This document shows, one piece after another, positions 20,105 to 29,052 of a stretch of 64,000 nt of DNA. The position numbers and the translations under genes are program-made. The notes beneath the pieces are model-generated. The model was given only the letters and a program-made list of their open reading frames with translations, had not been told where the DNA came from and searched no databases. The stretch's first letter is position 1. Each line of letters begins with the position of its first letter. Origin of the DNA: Sedimenticola sp. (GTDB lineage Bacteria; Pseudomonadota; Gammaproteobacteria; Chromatiales; Chromatiaceae); contig JALWRH010000049.1 in assembly GCA_026994195.1 (NCBI GenBank), forward strand, positions 1 to 64,000. Reading direction: 5' to 3'.

Positions 20105-20970
20105 TGAGCAACCCCTTTGATTTGAACGACGACGACAGCTATCAGCAGTGGCGTGAACAGAAACTTCAGGACTACCCAAAATCCCTGGCCGACATCGTAG
20201 TGGAGGTGAATGATCCCCGCCAGTTGACCCAGACAGAACGTCAGCAGCTGGCAAAGCACATCGCCAAGACCAACATGGCCGTCTATGCCGGCAGCACGGG
20301 TGAAGACCCGGACAAGGAGATCGTACGCCAGCTTGGATTGCAGTTCGGCCTGGAACGCCTGGATCACAACATGTGCGCCGACGGCGACGCCATCTCCTCT
20401 CTGGAGCAGGCGGACGAGGAACCCCGCACAGGCTACATCCCCTACACCAACCGCCCCATCGCCTGGCACACGGACGGCTACTACAACGACCTGGACCGGC
20501 AGATCCACGGCCTGCTCCTGCACTGTGTGCGCCCGGCAGCCGAAGGCGGCATGAACCAGCTCCTGGATCACGAGATCGCCTACATCATGCTCCGGGACGA
20601 AAACCCCGATTTCATCCGAGCCTTCGAACACCCCCAGGCCATGAGCATCCCTCCTAATGTAGTGAACGGCGAAGAACTGCGCGGCTGGGCCCGCGGTCCG
20701 GTGTTCATGCTGCAGGACAATGGCAGCCTGCACATGCGCTACACCCACCGCAAACGCAATATCGAATGGCGCGATGATGAACTCACCCGTCAGGCCGTGG
20801 CATTTCTGGGCAGCATCATGACCCCGGACAATCCCTATTATATGGAAGGCACCCTTAACTCCGGTCAGGGGCTGATCTGCAACAATGTGCTGCACACCCG
20901 CACGGGATTTGAAAAGGACAGCCAGCGGCTACTTTATCGGGGACGCTATTTTGATCGTATAAAACTGTGA
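20104..20970 (+). CDS. TauD/TfdA family Fe(II)/2-oxoglutarate-dependent dioxygenase
   Basis: AWHTDGYYND (HxD), distal HTRTGF...RLLYRGRYFDR. Confidence 0.85.
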   Translation: MSNPFDLNDDDSYQQWREQKLQDYPKSLADIVVEVNDPRQLTQTERQQLAKHIAKTNMAVYAGSTGEDPDKEIVRQLGLQFGLERLDHNMCADGDAISSLEQADEEPRTGYIPYTNRPIAWHTDGYYNDLDRQIHGLLLHCVRPAAEGGMNQLLDHEIAYIMLRDENPDFIRAFEHPQAMSIPPNVVNGEELRGWARGPVFMLQDNGSLHMRYTHRKRNIEWRDDELTRQAVAFLGSIMTPDNPYYMEGTLNSGQGLICNNVLHTRTGFEKDSQRLLYRGRYFDRIKL

Positions 20971-21050
20971 CCCCCGATTTCTGCTGGAATAACGCAATTC
21001 CCCCTGCATCCCCATGGGTTTTTAAGAATTTCATAATAAACCCATAATCT

Positions 21051-21064
21051 TTGACCTTAATCAA
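21051..21064. promoter_or_regulatory. Putative FNR/Anr-type box TTGACCTTAATCAA
   Basis: One mismatch to TTGAT-N4-ATCAA, about 60 nt upstream of napF. Confidence 0.65.
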
Positions 21065-21124
21065 ACCCTTCTCCCGACAATTCATGTGTAATTAATCGCG
21101 TACTCAAGCTATCAGGCAGGAAAT

Positions 21125-21646
21125 GTGTTTGAAGCGCATGACGCGAAAACCGACCTAAACCGACGCCAGTTGTTGCGAGGCAGGATTCGCAACCAACAGC
21201 CCCCCCTGCGCCCACCCTGGGCGCAGGATGAAGACGATTTCGTGCAGCTTTGCAGCCGTTGCGATGACTGTATTGATGCCTGTGAAATACACCTCATTTC
21301 CAAAGGTTCCGGTGGTTTCCCGGAAATCAGTTTCCAGTTGTCCGGCTGCGATTTCTGTGGGGACTGTCTGAACGCCTGCGCCACTGGTGCACTACAGGCC
21401 CCCGTACCCGCCCCATCTCTCGCCTGGCGGCATCGCGCCAGCATTAAGCCAGACTGTCTTTCTTTGAATGGTATCGTTTGCCGCTCCTGCGGCGATGCCT
21501 GTGATACGGACGCCATTCGGTTTCGGCTGGAAACTGGTGGACGGGCCACACCCCTGCTGGATCAGGAACTTTGCAACGGCTGCGGAGAATGCCTGGCCGT
21601 ATGTCCTACCCAATCCATTTCACTTGATATTCCGGAGGCACCCTAG
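21125..21646 (+). CDS. napF: Ferredoxin-type protein NapF
   Basis: Several 4Fe-4S motifs (CSRCDDCIDAC, CDFCGDCLNAC, CNGCGECLAVCP), first gene of nap operon. Confidence 0.9.
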   Translation: MFEAHDAKTDLNRRQLLRGRIRNQQPPLRPPWAQDEDDFVQLCSRCDDCIDACEIHLISKGSGGFPEISFQLSGCDFCGDCLNACATGALQAPVPAPSLAWRHRASIKPDCLSLNGIVCRSCGDACDTDAIRFRLETGGRATPLLDQELCNGCGECLAVCPTQSISLDIPEAP

Positions 21647-21650
21647 CCCT

Positions 21651-21932
21651 ATGGAAAACAGCAACATCACCAATCTTTGCAGTTGTATCGTCCATACCCG
21701 GCCGGAAAGAGGACCGGAAGTCGAAAAACTGCTTAACAGCATCCCCGGCGTGGAGGTTCACGGGGGGGTGGATGAAGGAAAACTAATCGTCACCGTGGAA
21801 GACAGTGAAGAAAACTCCGCTGGCGACACCATGATGAATTTCAACTCACTCGAAGGTGTAGTGAGTGCAACCTTGATTTACCACTACGGTGGGGATGATC
21901 TTAACGAGGAGGTAATCCGTGAGTTTAACTAG
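21651..21932 (+). CDS. napD: NapD chaperone for NapA
   Basis: [42 protein letters not shown]; between napF and napA. Confidence 0.9.
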   Translation: MENSNITNLCSCIVHTRPERGPEVEKLLNSIPGVEVHGGVDEGKLIVTVEDSEENSAGDTMMNFNSLEGVVSATLIYHYGGDDLNEEVIREFN

Positions 21933-24447
21933 ACGTGATTTTATCAAAAGCAACGCCATTGCTGCTGCTGCGGCGACTGCGGGCGTTACACTGCCTGCCG
22001 CAAAAACCGCATTGGCGGCTGATGAAGACGCCGGCATACGTTGGGACAAGGCCGCCTGCCGTTTCTGCGGCACCGGCTGCAGCGTACTGCTGGGTGTGAA
22101 AGATGACAAAGTTGTTGCCAGCCAGGGCGATCCCGATGCTCCTGTGAACAAGGGCCTGAACTGCATCAAAGGCTATTTCCTGCCCAAGATTCTGTACGGT
22201 GAGGACCGTCTGACCAAGCCCCTGCTGCGGAAAAAGAACGGCAAGTTCGCCAAAGACGGCAAGTTCGAGGAGGTTTCCTGGGACGAGGCCTTCGACGTAA
22301 TGGCGGAAAAATGGAAAGAGGCCCTGAAGAAGAAAGGGCCTACCGCCGTCGGCATGTTCGGTTCCGGTCAATGGACCCTGTGGGACGGCTATGCTGCCTC
22401 CAAGTTCATCAAGGGGGGGCTGCGCTCCAACAACCTTGATCCCAACGCCCGTCACTGTATGGCATCCGCCGTGGGCGCCTTCATTCGGGGCTTCGGCATC
22501 GACGAGCCTATGGGCTGTTACGATGATCTGGAGAAGGCCGATGTATTCGTCCTTTGGGGTTCCAATATGGCAGAGATGCACCCCATCCTCTGGTCACGCA
22601 TCACCGACACCCGCCTGACCAAGAAAGGCTGTGAAGTGCATGTGCTTTCCACCTACAGGCACCGTTGTTTCGACCTGGCCGACAACGGCATGATCTTCAC
22701 TCCCCAAACCGATCTGGCGATCCTCAACTATATCGCCAACTACATCATTCAGAACAAAGCCTATAACAAGGAATTTATTGAGAAACACGTGCAGTTCAAC
22801 AAGACCCCCACCGATATCGGTTACGGTCTGCGCGCTTCAGATCCCCGTGAGAAGAAAGCCAAGAACCGCATGAAAGGCAAGCTGACCAAGATCAGTTTCG
22901 AGGACTATGCCAAGTCAGTAGAACCCTACACGCTGGAAAAAGCCTCCAAGATGTCCGGGGTTCCCAAAAAACAACTGGAACGTCTGGCAAAAGTCTATGC
23001 TGATCCCAACAAGAAAGTTACTTCTTTGTGGACCATGGGCTTCAACCAGCACACGCGCGGCGTATGGGTCAACGGCCTGTGCTACAACGTGCACCTGCTG
23101 ATGGGCAAGATCTCAGCGCCGGGCAACGGTCCTTTCTCACTTACCGGCCAGCCTTCCGCCTGTGGCACTGCCCGTGAAGTGGGCACCTTTGCACATCGTT
23201 TACCCGCCGACTTGGTGGTAAAGAAAAAAGCGCACAGGGATATCGCCGAAAAAATCTGGAAACTGCCTGAAGGCACCATCAACCCCAAACCCGGCTTCCA
23301 CGCTGTCAAAATGATGCGCATGCTGAAAGACGGGGTGATGAACTGCTATTGGCAAATGTGCAACAACAACATGCAGGCAGCGGCCAACACCAATACCGAG
23401 CCATATCCCGGTTTTAGAAACCCTGACAACTTCATTGCGGTATCTGACCCCTATCCCACCGTATCCGCACAGGCAGCGGATCTGATTTTGCCCACCGCCA
23501 TGTGGTGTGAACGGGAAGGCGCATTTGGTAATGCAGAGCGCCGCACCCAGTTTTGGCGTCAGCAGGTGCACCCACCCGCAGGCGCCCATTCCGACATGTG
23601 GCAGATCCTGGAATTCTCCAAGCGCTTCACCGTGGATGAAGTGTGGCCTGAAGAACTGATTGCCAAAAAACCTGAGTACAAAGGCAAAACCTTGTATGAA
23701 GTGCTGTACGAAAACGGCCAGGTCAATCAGTTCCCGAAACAGGAAGTGAAGGACGAACGTGGCAACGTCTATGACAATGATGAAATGGAGCATTTCGGTT
23801 TCTATGTTCAGAAAGGCCTGTTCGAGGAATATGCTTCGTTTGGACGTGGTCATGGCCATGATCTGGCGCCGTACGACATGTATCACAAAGCCCGCGGTCT
23901 GCGCTGGCCGGTGGTGAACGGCAAGGAGACCCTGTGGCGTTTCCGTGAGGGTTATGATCCTTATGTGGCCAAAAACAATCCTGACGGCAAGAAAGGTGAC
24001 GTGTATTTCTACGGTAACCACAAGAAAAACGGCGGCCGCGCCAATATCATCACAGCGCCCTATGAGCCACCTGCAGAAAGCCCGGACAGCGAATATCCGT
24101 TGTGGCTGTGTACTGGCCGGGTACTCGAGCACTGGCATTCCGGCTCCATGACCCGGCGTGTTCCTGAACTGTACCGGGCAGTCCCTGATGCTGTGGTATT
24201 CATGAACAAGAAGGATGCCAAGAAGCTCAGGTTGCGTAATGGACGCATGGCCAAGATCTCCTCCCGCCGAGGCACCATCACCTGCAAGGTGGAGACCCGT
24301 GGCCGTAACCAACCGCCTCAGGGCCTGGTATTCATTCCCTGGTTCGACGCGGGCCGGCTGGTCAACAAGCTGACCCTTGATGCGACCGATCCGCTCTCCA
24401 AAGAGACGGATTACAAGAAGTGCGCGGTGAAAATCACCAAGGCATGA
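21919..24447 (+). CDS. napA: Periplasmic nitrate reductase catalytic subunit NapA
   Basis: Tat signal [80 protein letters not shown]. Confidence 0.97.
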   Translation: MSLTRRDFIKSNAIAAAAATAGVTLPAAKTALAADEDAGIRWDKAACRFCGTGCSVLLGVKDDKVVASQGDPDAPVNKGLNCIKGYFLPKILYGEDRLTKPLLRKKNGKFAKDGKFEEVSWDEAFDVMAEKWKEALKKKGPTAVGMFGSGQWTLWDGYAASKFIKGGLRSNNLDPNARHCMASAVGAFIRGFGIDEPMGCYDDLEKADVFVLWGSNMAEMHPILWSRITDTRLTKKGCEVHVLSTYRHRCFDLADNGMIFTPQTDLAILNYIANYIIQNKAYNKEFIEKHVQFNKTPTDIGYGLRASDPREKKAKNRMKGKLTKISFEDYAKSVEPYTLEKASKMSGVPKKQLERLAKVYADPNKKVTSLWTMGFNQHTRGVWVNGLCYNVHLLMGKISAPGNGPFSLTGQPSACGTAREVGTFAHRLPADLVVKKKAHRDIAEKIWKLPEGTINPKPGFHAVKMMRMLKDGVMNCYWQMCNNNMQAAANTNTEPYPGFRNPDNFIAVSDPYPTVSAQAADLILPTAMWCEREGAFGNAERRTQFWRQQVHPPAGAHSDMWQILEFSKRFTVDEVWPEELIAKKPEYKGKTLYEVLYENGQVNQFPKQEVKDERGNVYDNDEMEHFGFYVQKGLFEEYASFGRGHGHDLAPYDMYHKARGLRWPVVNGKETLWRFREGYDPYVAKNNPDGKKGDVYFYGNHKKNGGRANIITAPYEPPAESPDSEYPLWLCTGRVLEHWHSGSMTRRVPELYRAVPDAVVFMNKKDAKKLRLRNGRMAKISSRRGTITCKVETRGRNQPPQGLVFIPWFDAGRLVNKLTLDATDPLSKETDYKKCAVKITKA

Positions 24448-24503
24448 TAGGTTGGCGGCCTGCTCCTTGCGGGCGGGCCGCCTGACCAAACTGGACTATA
24501 ACA

Positions 24504-25364
24504 ATGGCTAAATCAGACAAGGGCAAACAAAGCGTCAGTCGTCGGCAGTTTTTGACCACGACGCTCAAGACCGCCTGCAGCGTGGGTATCATGGGGGTCG
24601 GCCTGGGTTTTTATACCCAACGGGCCAATGCCCTGCCGCCTATGGCCATCAGACCACCTGGGGCACTACCGGAAGAAGACTTTCTGGGCGCCTGCATTCG
24701 ATGTGGCCTGTGCGCCCGGGATTGTCCCTATGACATCCTGTTTCTTGGTCAGCTGGGTGATGATATTCCTTCGGGATCACCGTATTTCATCGCCCGTTCC
24801 GGACCTTGCGAGATGTGTGAAGACATTCCCTGCGTCAAGGCCTGTCCGACGAATGCCCTGGATCACTCCCTGACGGATATCGAAAAAGCCCGTATGGGGC
24901 TGGCTGTTGTCATCGATCAGGAAAACTGCATCGCCTTCCAGGGACTCCGCTGCGAAGTCTGCTTCAATGTCTGCCCTCTGCGAGACAAGGCTATTACTCT
25001 GGATCTGCAGCACAACCGGCGATCCGGTAAACATGCCCTGTTCATCCCGGTAGTCCATTCCGATGCCTGTACGGGCTGCGGTTTGTGCGAAAAAGCCTGC
25101 ATACTGGAAAAGGCCGCTATCAAGGTCTTCCCCACTGATCTGGCCAAGGGTGAGCTTGGACACCACTACCGTTTCGGCTGGAAAGAGAAGGAAAAAGCCG
25201 GGAAGTCTCTGGTCACACCCGATGTCAAACATCAGTACAACCTGCCTGAGGGAGTTCGATATGACCTCCAGGGTGAAGGATTGATCATTGACAAGAAGGC
25301 GTCTGATTCACCTTTTTCCTCCAATCCGCTGGATACGCTTAACCGCAAGCCGGAGGATAAATAG
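24504..25364 (+). CDS. napG: NapG ferredoxin-type quinol dehydrogenase subunit
   Basis: Tat-type leader SRRQFLTTTLK, four 4Fe-4S clusters. Confidence 0.93.
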   Translation: MAKSDKGKQSVSRRQFLTTTLKTACSVGIMGVGLGFYTQRANALPPMAIRPPGALPEEDFLGACIRCGLCARDCPYDILFLGQLGDDIPSGSPYFIARSGPCEMCEDIPCVKACPTNALDHSLTDIEKARMGLAVVIDQENCIAFQGLRCEVCFNVCPLRDKAITLDLQHNRRSGKHALFIPVVHSDACTGCGLCEKACILEKAAIKVFPTDLAKGELGHHYRFGWKEKEKAGKSLVTPDVKHQYNLPEGVRYDLQGEGLIIDKKASDSPFSSNPLDTLNRKPEDK

Positions 25365-25366
25365 CC

Positions 25367-26275
25367 ATGGCGAACATGCCCCAAGATGTCGGGAAAGAAG
25401 CTGTCCAGGCCAAAGGCTGGATTGGCGCGCACAAGTGGTTGATCCTGAGGCGTATCAGTCAGCTGGGTATTCTGGCCGCGTTCGTTGCGGGCCCTTGGTT
25501 TGGGCTTTGGATTGTCAAAGGCAATCTGGCGTCCAGCCTGACACTGGATACCCTGCCTCTCACCGATCCCTACATCCTGTTGCAGGCCATGGTGTCCGGC
25601 GTCACCCCTGAGATCACGGCTTTTGTCGGCGCGCTTATCGTACTGGTGTTCTATGCGCTGGTAGGTGGCCGGGTATATTGCTCCTGGGTCTGCCCGGTCA
25701 ACATGGTTACCGACGCCGCTTCCTGGCTGCGCCGCAAACTGGGTATTCGCGGCAGTTCCCATGCATCCCGCAGCACACGTTACTGGATCCTGGCATTAAC
25801 CTTGATATTGCCTCTAGTGACAGGTGGCATCGTCTGGGAACTGGTCAATCCGGTATCGATCATGTTTCGGGGCATCGTGTTCAGCATGGGGCTGGCCTGG
25901 GTTTTGGTGTTGGCGATCTTTCTGTTTGATCTTTTGGTGTCCCGGGATGGCTGGTGCGGGCATTACTGTCCGGTGGGTGCCTTTTACAGTCTGTTGTCCA
26001 CCCGAGCCGTTGTGCGTGTAACCGCAATCAACCGGGAGGCCTGTGATGATTGCATGGATTGTTTCAACGTCTGTCCTGAATCCCAGGTCATCAAGCCAGC
26101 GCTTAAAGGCGCCGCCAAAGGAATCGGCCCCGTGATACTGGCCAATCAATGCACCAACTGTGGCCGTTGTATCGATGTCTGTGCTGTCAATGTATTCCAG
26201 TTTGGCAACCGCTTTTCCAACGCAGCACTACCCGCTTCAAAATCCGTTGAAAAATATTCCAAACATACAGTTTAA
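25367..26275 (+). CDS. napH: NapH membrane ferredoxin-type quinol dehydrogenase subunit
   Basis: TM segments, CSWVCPVNMVTD, CGHYCPVGAFY, C-terminal 4Fe-4S motifs. Confidence 0.93.
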   Translation: MANMPQDVGKEAVQAKGWIGAHKWLILRRISQLGILAAFVAGPWFGLWIVKGNLASSLTLDTLPLTDPYILLQAMVSGVTPEITAFVGALIVLVFYALVGGRVYCSWVCPVNMVTDAASWLRRKLGIRGSSHASRSTRYWILALTLILPLVTGGIVWELVNPVSIMFRGIVFSMGLAWVLVLAIFLFDLLVSRDGWCGHYCPVGAFYSLLSTRAVVRVTAINREACDDCMDCFNVCPESQVIKPALKGAAKGIGPVILANQCTNCGRCIDVCAVNVFQFGNRFSNAALPASKSVEKYSKHTV

Positions 26276-26298
26276 TTTTTGAGTTGATGGAGATTAGC

Positions 26299-26736
26299 AT
26301 GAAAAAGATCATTAGCATTACCGTAGCGGCATTTGTTTTAGCCGTTGTCAGTAGCAATACTGTTGTTGCCAAAGAAAGCGTGGCTTCGCTTCGCGGCACC
26401 CAGGACATCGAAGGCGCATCTCTTAAGGTCACCAAGAAAAAATTGGTTTCCAAGGAAGGAGGATTCGAGCGGAATTACAAGCAACAACCTCCTCTTATTC
26501 CCCACAAGATTGAAAAGTACAAGATCAATCTCAAGAACAATGGCTGCCTGAAATGCCACAGCAAAAAGAACCATAAGAAGGAAAAGGCTCCCATGCTGGG
26601 TGAAAGTCACTTCCTGACCCGTGATGGCAAGAAGCTGGATCACGTATCCACCCGTCGTTACTTCTGTAACCAGTGCCACGCCCCTCAAATGGAGGCTACT
26701 CCACTGGTCAAAAACGACTTCGAAGGTGTAAAATAA
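26299..26736 (+). CDS. napB: NapB diheme c-type cytochrome
   Basis: Two heme motifs CLKCH and CNQCH, signal peptide. Confidence 0.92.
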   Translation: MKKIISITVAAFVLAVVSSNTVVAKESVASLRGTQDIEGASLKVTKKKLVSKEGGFERNYKQQPPLIPHKIEKYKINLKNNGCLKCHSKKNHKKEKAPMLGESHFLTRDGKKLDHVSTRRYFCNQCHAPQMEATPLVKNDFEGVK

Positions 26737-26753
26737 CACCAGTATTTGTATAT

Positions 26754-26775
26754 GGCCCCTTCGGGGGCCTTTGTT
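26754..26775 (+). terminator. Intra-operon UUCG-capped hairpin between napB and napC (attenuator or RNA-stability element)
   Basis: GGCCCC-TTCG-GGGGCC followed by TTTGTTT. Confidence 0.7.
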
Positions 26776-26803
26776 TCATGCATCACACGCAGGGGATTCA
26801 GTC

Positions 26804-27379
26804 ATGACCAGCGGACAAAAAAAGGGTACGTTTTCTGTACTCATCATCGGAATTATTCTGGGTATTATTCTATGGGGTGGTTTCAACTGGGCACTTGCCT
26901 TGACGAATACTGAACAGTTCTGTATTTCCTGCCATGAAATGCGCGACAATCCCTATGAGCAACTTCAGGACACCATCCATTTCACCAACCGTACCGGTGT
27001 ACGCGCTACCTGTCCAGATTGTCATGTTCCCAAGGAATGGATCCACAAGATCGTCCGTAAGATTCAGGCGTCCAACGAGCTCTATCACCACTTCATCTTG
27101 AAAGATGTGGACACCCCAGAGAAGTTTGAGTCCAAAAAGCTGGAGCTGGCCAAACATGTCTGGAAAACCATGAAAGATACCGACTCCCGTGAATGCCGAA
27201 ACTGCCACAGTTTTGACTCCATGGATTTCGACAAGCAGGAAAGCCGTAGTGCTGACCGCCACGAAGAAGCCATTGACAAAGGTTACACCTGCATCGACTG
27301 CCACAAAGGCATTGCTCATGAATTGCCGGAAGGCTATGACCCAGGTGAAGATGCACCGGGTGGTGAAGACGCGGGTTGA
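26804..27379 (+). CDS. napC: NapC/NirT family tetraheme cytochrome c
   Basis: Four CXXCH motifs (CISCH, CPDCH, CRNCH, CIDCH), N-terminal TM anchor. Confidence 0.93.
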   Translation: MTSGQKKGTFSVLIIGIILGIILWGGFNWALALTNTEQFCISCHEMRDNPYEQLQDTIHFTNRTGVRATCPDCHVPKEWIHKIVRKIQASNELYHHFILKDVDTPEKFESKKLELAKHVWKTMKDTDSRECRNCHSFDSMDFDKQESRSADRHEEAIDKGYTCIDCHKGIAHELPEGYDPGEDAPGGEDAG

Positions 27380-27404
27380 TATTCCCTTTATGTCTCTAAA
27401 AAAG

Positions 27405-27436
27405 AAACGGCCTGTCGGATGACAGGCCGTTTTTTT
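27405..27436 (+). terminator. Rho-independent terminator of nap operon
   Basis: AACGGCCTGTC-GGAT-GACAGGCCGTTTTTTT. Confidence 0.9.
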
Positions 27437-27496
27437 ATGGCGCGCACCATAGGACTTGGTATCCATCCAAACCAACAGATCACAAAAAGCCATCCA

Positions 27497-28873
27497 ATGA
27501 GCAGCAAGAGCTTGTTACAGATCATCTATGACAACAGAGACGATTTGTATCCCAGTGTATTGTCCAGCATCAAGAAGGGGGCTGATGTAAACGCTGTCAC
27601 TCAATATGCTGAATCGGCGTTGAAAGTGGCATCCGGCAACGGTCGTTTCGACGTTGTCAGACTGCTGCTCGAATCGGGCGCAGATGCCACACAGTTGGAG
27701 TGGACACCCGTATTTTACGCCATTGCGTTTGATGAGGTTGAGGATGTGCGCAATGCCATTGGCCATCAAGACGACCTGGAAAAACGTGACTCTTGGTACA
27801 GAACGCCATTGCTGCTTGCCATCCTGACAGGCAACCGTGCAAAAGCATCACTTCTGTTGGAACTGGGTGCCAATCGCAATGCGGTCGGTCTATGTGGCAA
27901 AACACCTTTCCAATACGCTGTTCAGAACAATGATATCGGGATGCTGGGCTGGCTGTATCAGAATGGCTTCGACCCAGAAGCATCTGACATGTTCTTGACC
28001 ACACCACTGATAGATGCTGCAAAGCAGGGCATGACAGAAAGTGTCAGCTTCTTGCTCTCCCTGGGAGTCAATATACATACCTGCAACGATATACCTGAGC
28101 GTGCCATTGAAGTGGCCTCCAATCTCGAAATCGTGCACCTTCTGCTGGCCCGGGGCGAGGACATAAACAGCATCAACGAAGAAACACACGCACTTCTGAT
28201 TGGAACACGCATCAACGGACAGCCGAATGTCCAGCAAGACATTTATGAAGAGTACAAACACCCCAGGTTTGGGCGCCATAACCCAGAAAAATGTTCGAAT
28301 GCATTCTGGCTAGACATGATCAGAACAGGCGCATCAGCCTGGACCGCCCGGGAAAGCTATCACGATGATTCAAGCAATTGTCCAATATGGAGTTATCAGC
28401 GCTACGGCAGATCCACGAACCTGTTGAAAAATGGCGTAATCATAGAGATTGCCGGTGAACATGAAGATCACTATGACCCTGATTTTTACATCTACAACGA
28501 TGTAACCGTCTTTCATCCCAACGGCGACATAGAAATCTATGGCTACCCGGAAAATATCTTTCCAGGTACGGACTTTCACTCAGCAACTTTGATTGGAAAA
28601 CATATTATCATCATCGGTAACCTGGGCTATCCTGAATCCAGAATCGTTTGTGAAACGCCCGTGTACGCCCTGGACATCGAATCCATGAAAATCAAAAAGA
28701 TCAGTACCAGCGGAAACAGCCCTGGGTGGATCAGTCAGCATCACGCAAGCTTCACAAACGGGATACTCAGCATTACTGGTGGCAACATTTGGACAAACGA
28801 ACAAGGCGCTTTCAAACTGCTGGAAAATGAGCGCAGCTATCAGCTTTGCATCGAGAACTGGACTTGGAAATAA
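27497..28873 (+). CDS. Ankyrin-repeat protein with C-terminal beta-propeller-like region
   Basis: ANK repeats (GADVNAVTQYAESALKVASGNGRFDVVRLLLESGADAT, NRAKASLLLELGANRNAVGLCGKTPFQYAVQNN); C-terminal NGILSITGGNIWTNEQG-type kelch-like motifs. Confidence 0.8.
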   Translation: MSSKSLLQIIYDNRDDLYPSVLSSIKKGADVNAVTQYAESALKVASGNGRFDVVRLLLESGADATQLEWTPVFYAIAFDEVEDVRNAIGHQDDLEKRDSWYRTPLLLAILTGNRAKASLLLELGANRNAVGLCGKTPFQYAVQNNDIGMLGWLYQNGFDPEASDMFLTTPLIDAAKQGMTESVSFLLSLGVNIHTCNDIPERAIEVASNLEIVHLLLARGEDINSINEETHALLIGTRINGQPNVQQDIYEEYKHPRFGRHNPEKCSNAFWLDMIRTGASAWTARESYHDDSSNCPIWSYQRYGRSTNLLKNGVIIEIAGEHEDHYDPDFYIYNDVTVFHPNGDIEIYGYPENIFPGTDFHSATLIGKHIIIIGNLGYPESRIVCETPVYALDIESMKIKKISTSGNSPGWISQHHASFTNGILSITGGNIWTNEQGAFKLLENERSYQLCIENWTWK

Positions 28874-28940
28874 AAAGCTTTCAACGAACTTTAATGAGTC
28901 CGTTGCCTACACGCCCCTGTTCAGGGAAAACCTCCCTCCA

Positions 28941-29020
28941 CAGCCCGACATTTTCCGGTTGTGGCAGCTGTTGTCGGGCTGAAGCCCGACCTACGGTCAT
29001 GCGCAAAGCTGTATCATCAC
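28941..29020. repeat. REP/BIME-like intergenic palindrome, copy 2
   Basis: CAGCCCGACA...TGTTGTCGGGCTGAAGCCCGACCTACGGTCATG; shares GTTGTCGGGCTGAAGCCCGACCTACG with 40083-40108. Confidence 0.85.
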
Positions 29021-29052
29021 AATTCCCGTAAAATCTGTAACTTATTCACCCG

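Noticed and set aside
23200-24489. 429-aa minus-strand ORF
   Set aside because: Antisense to napA.
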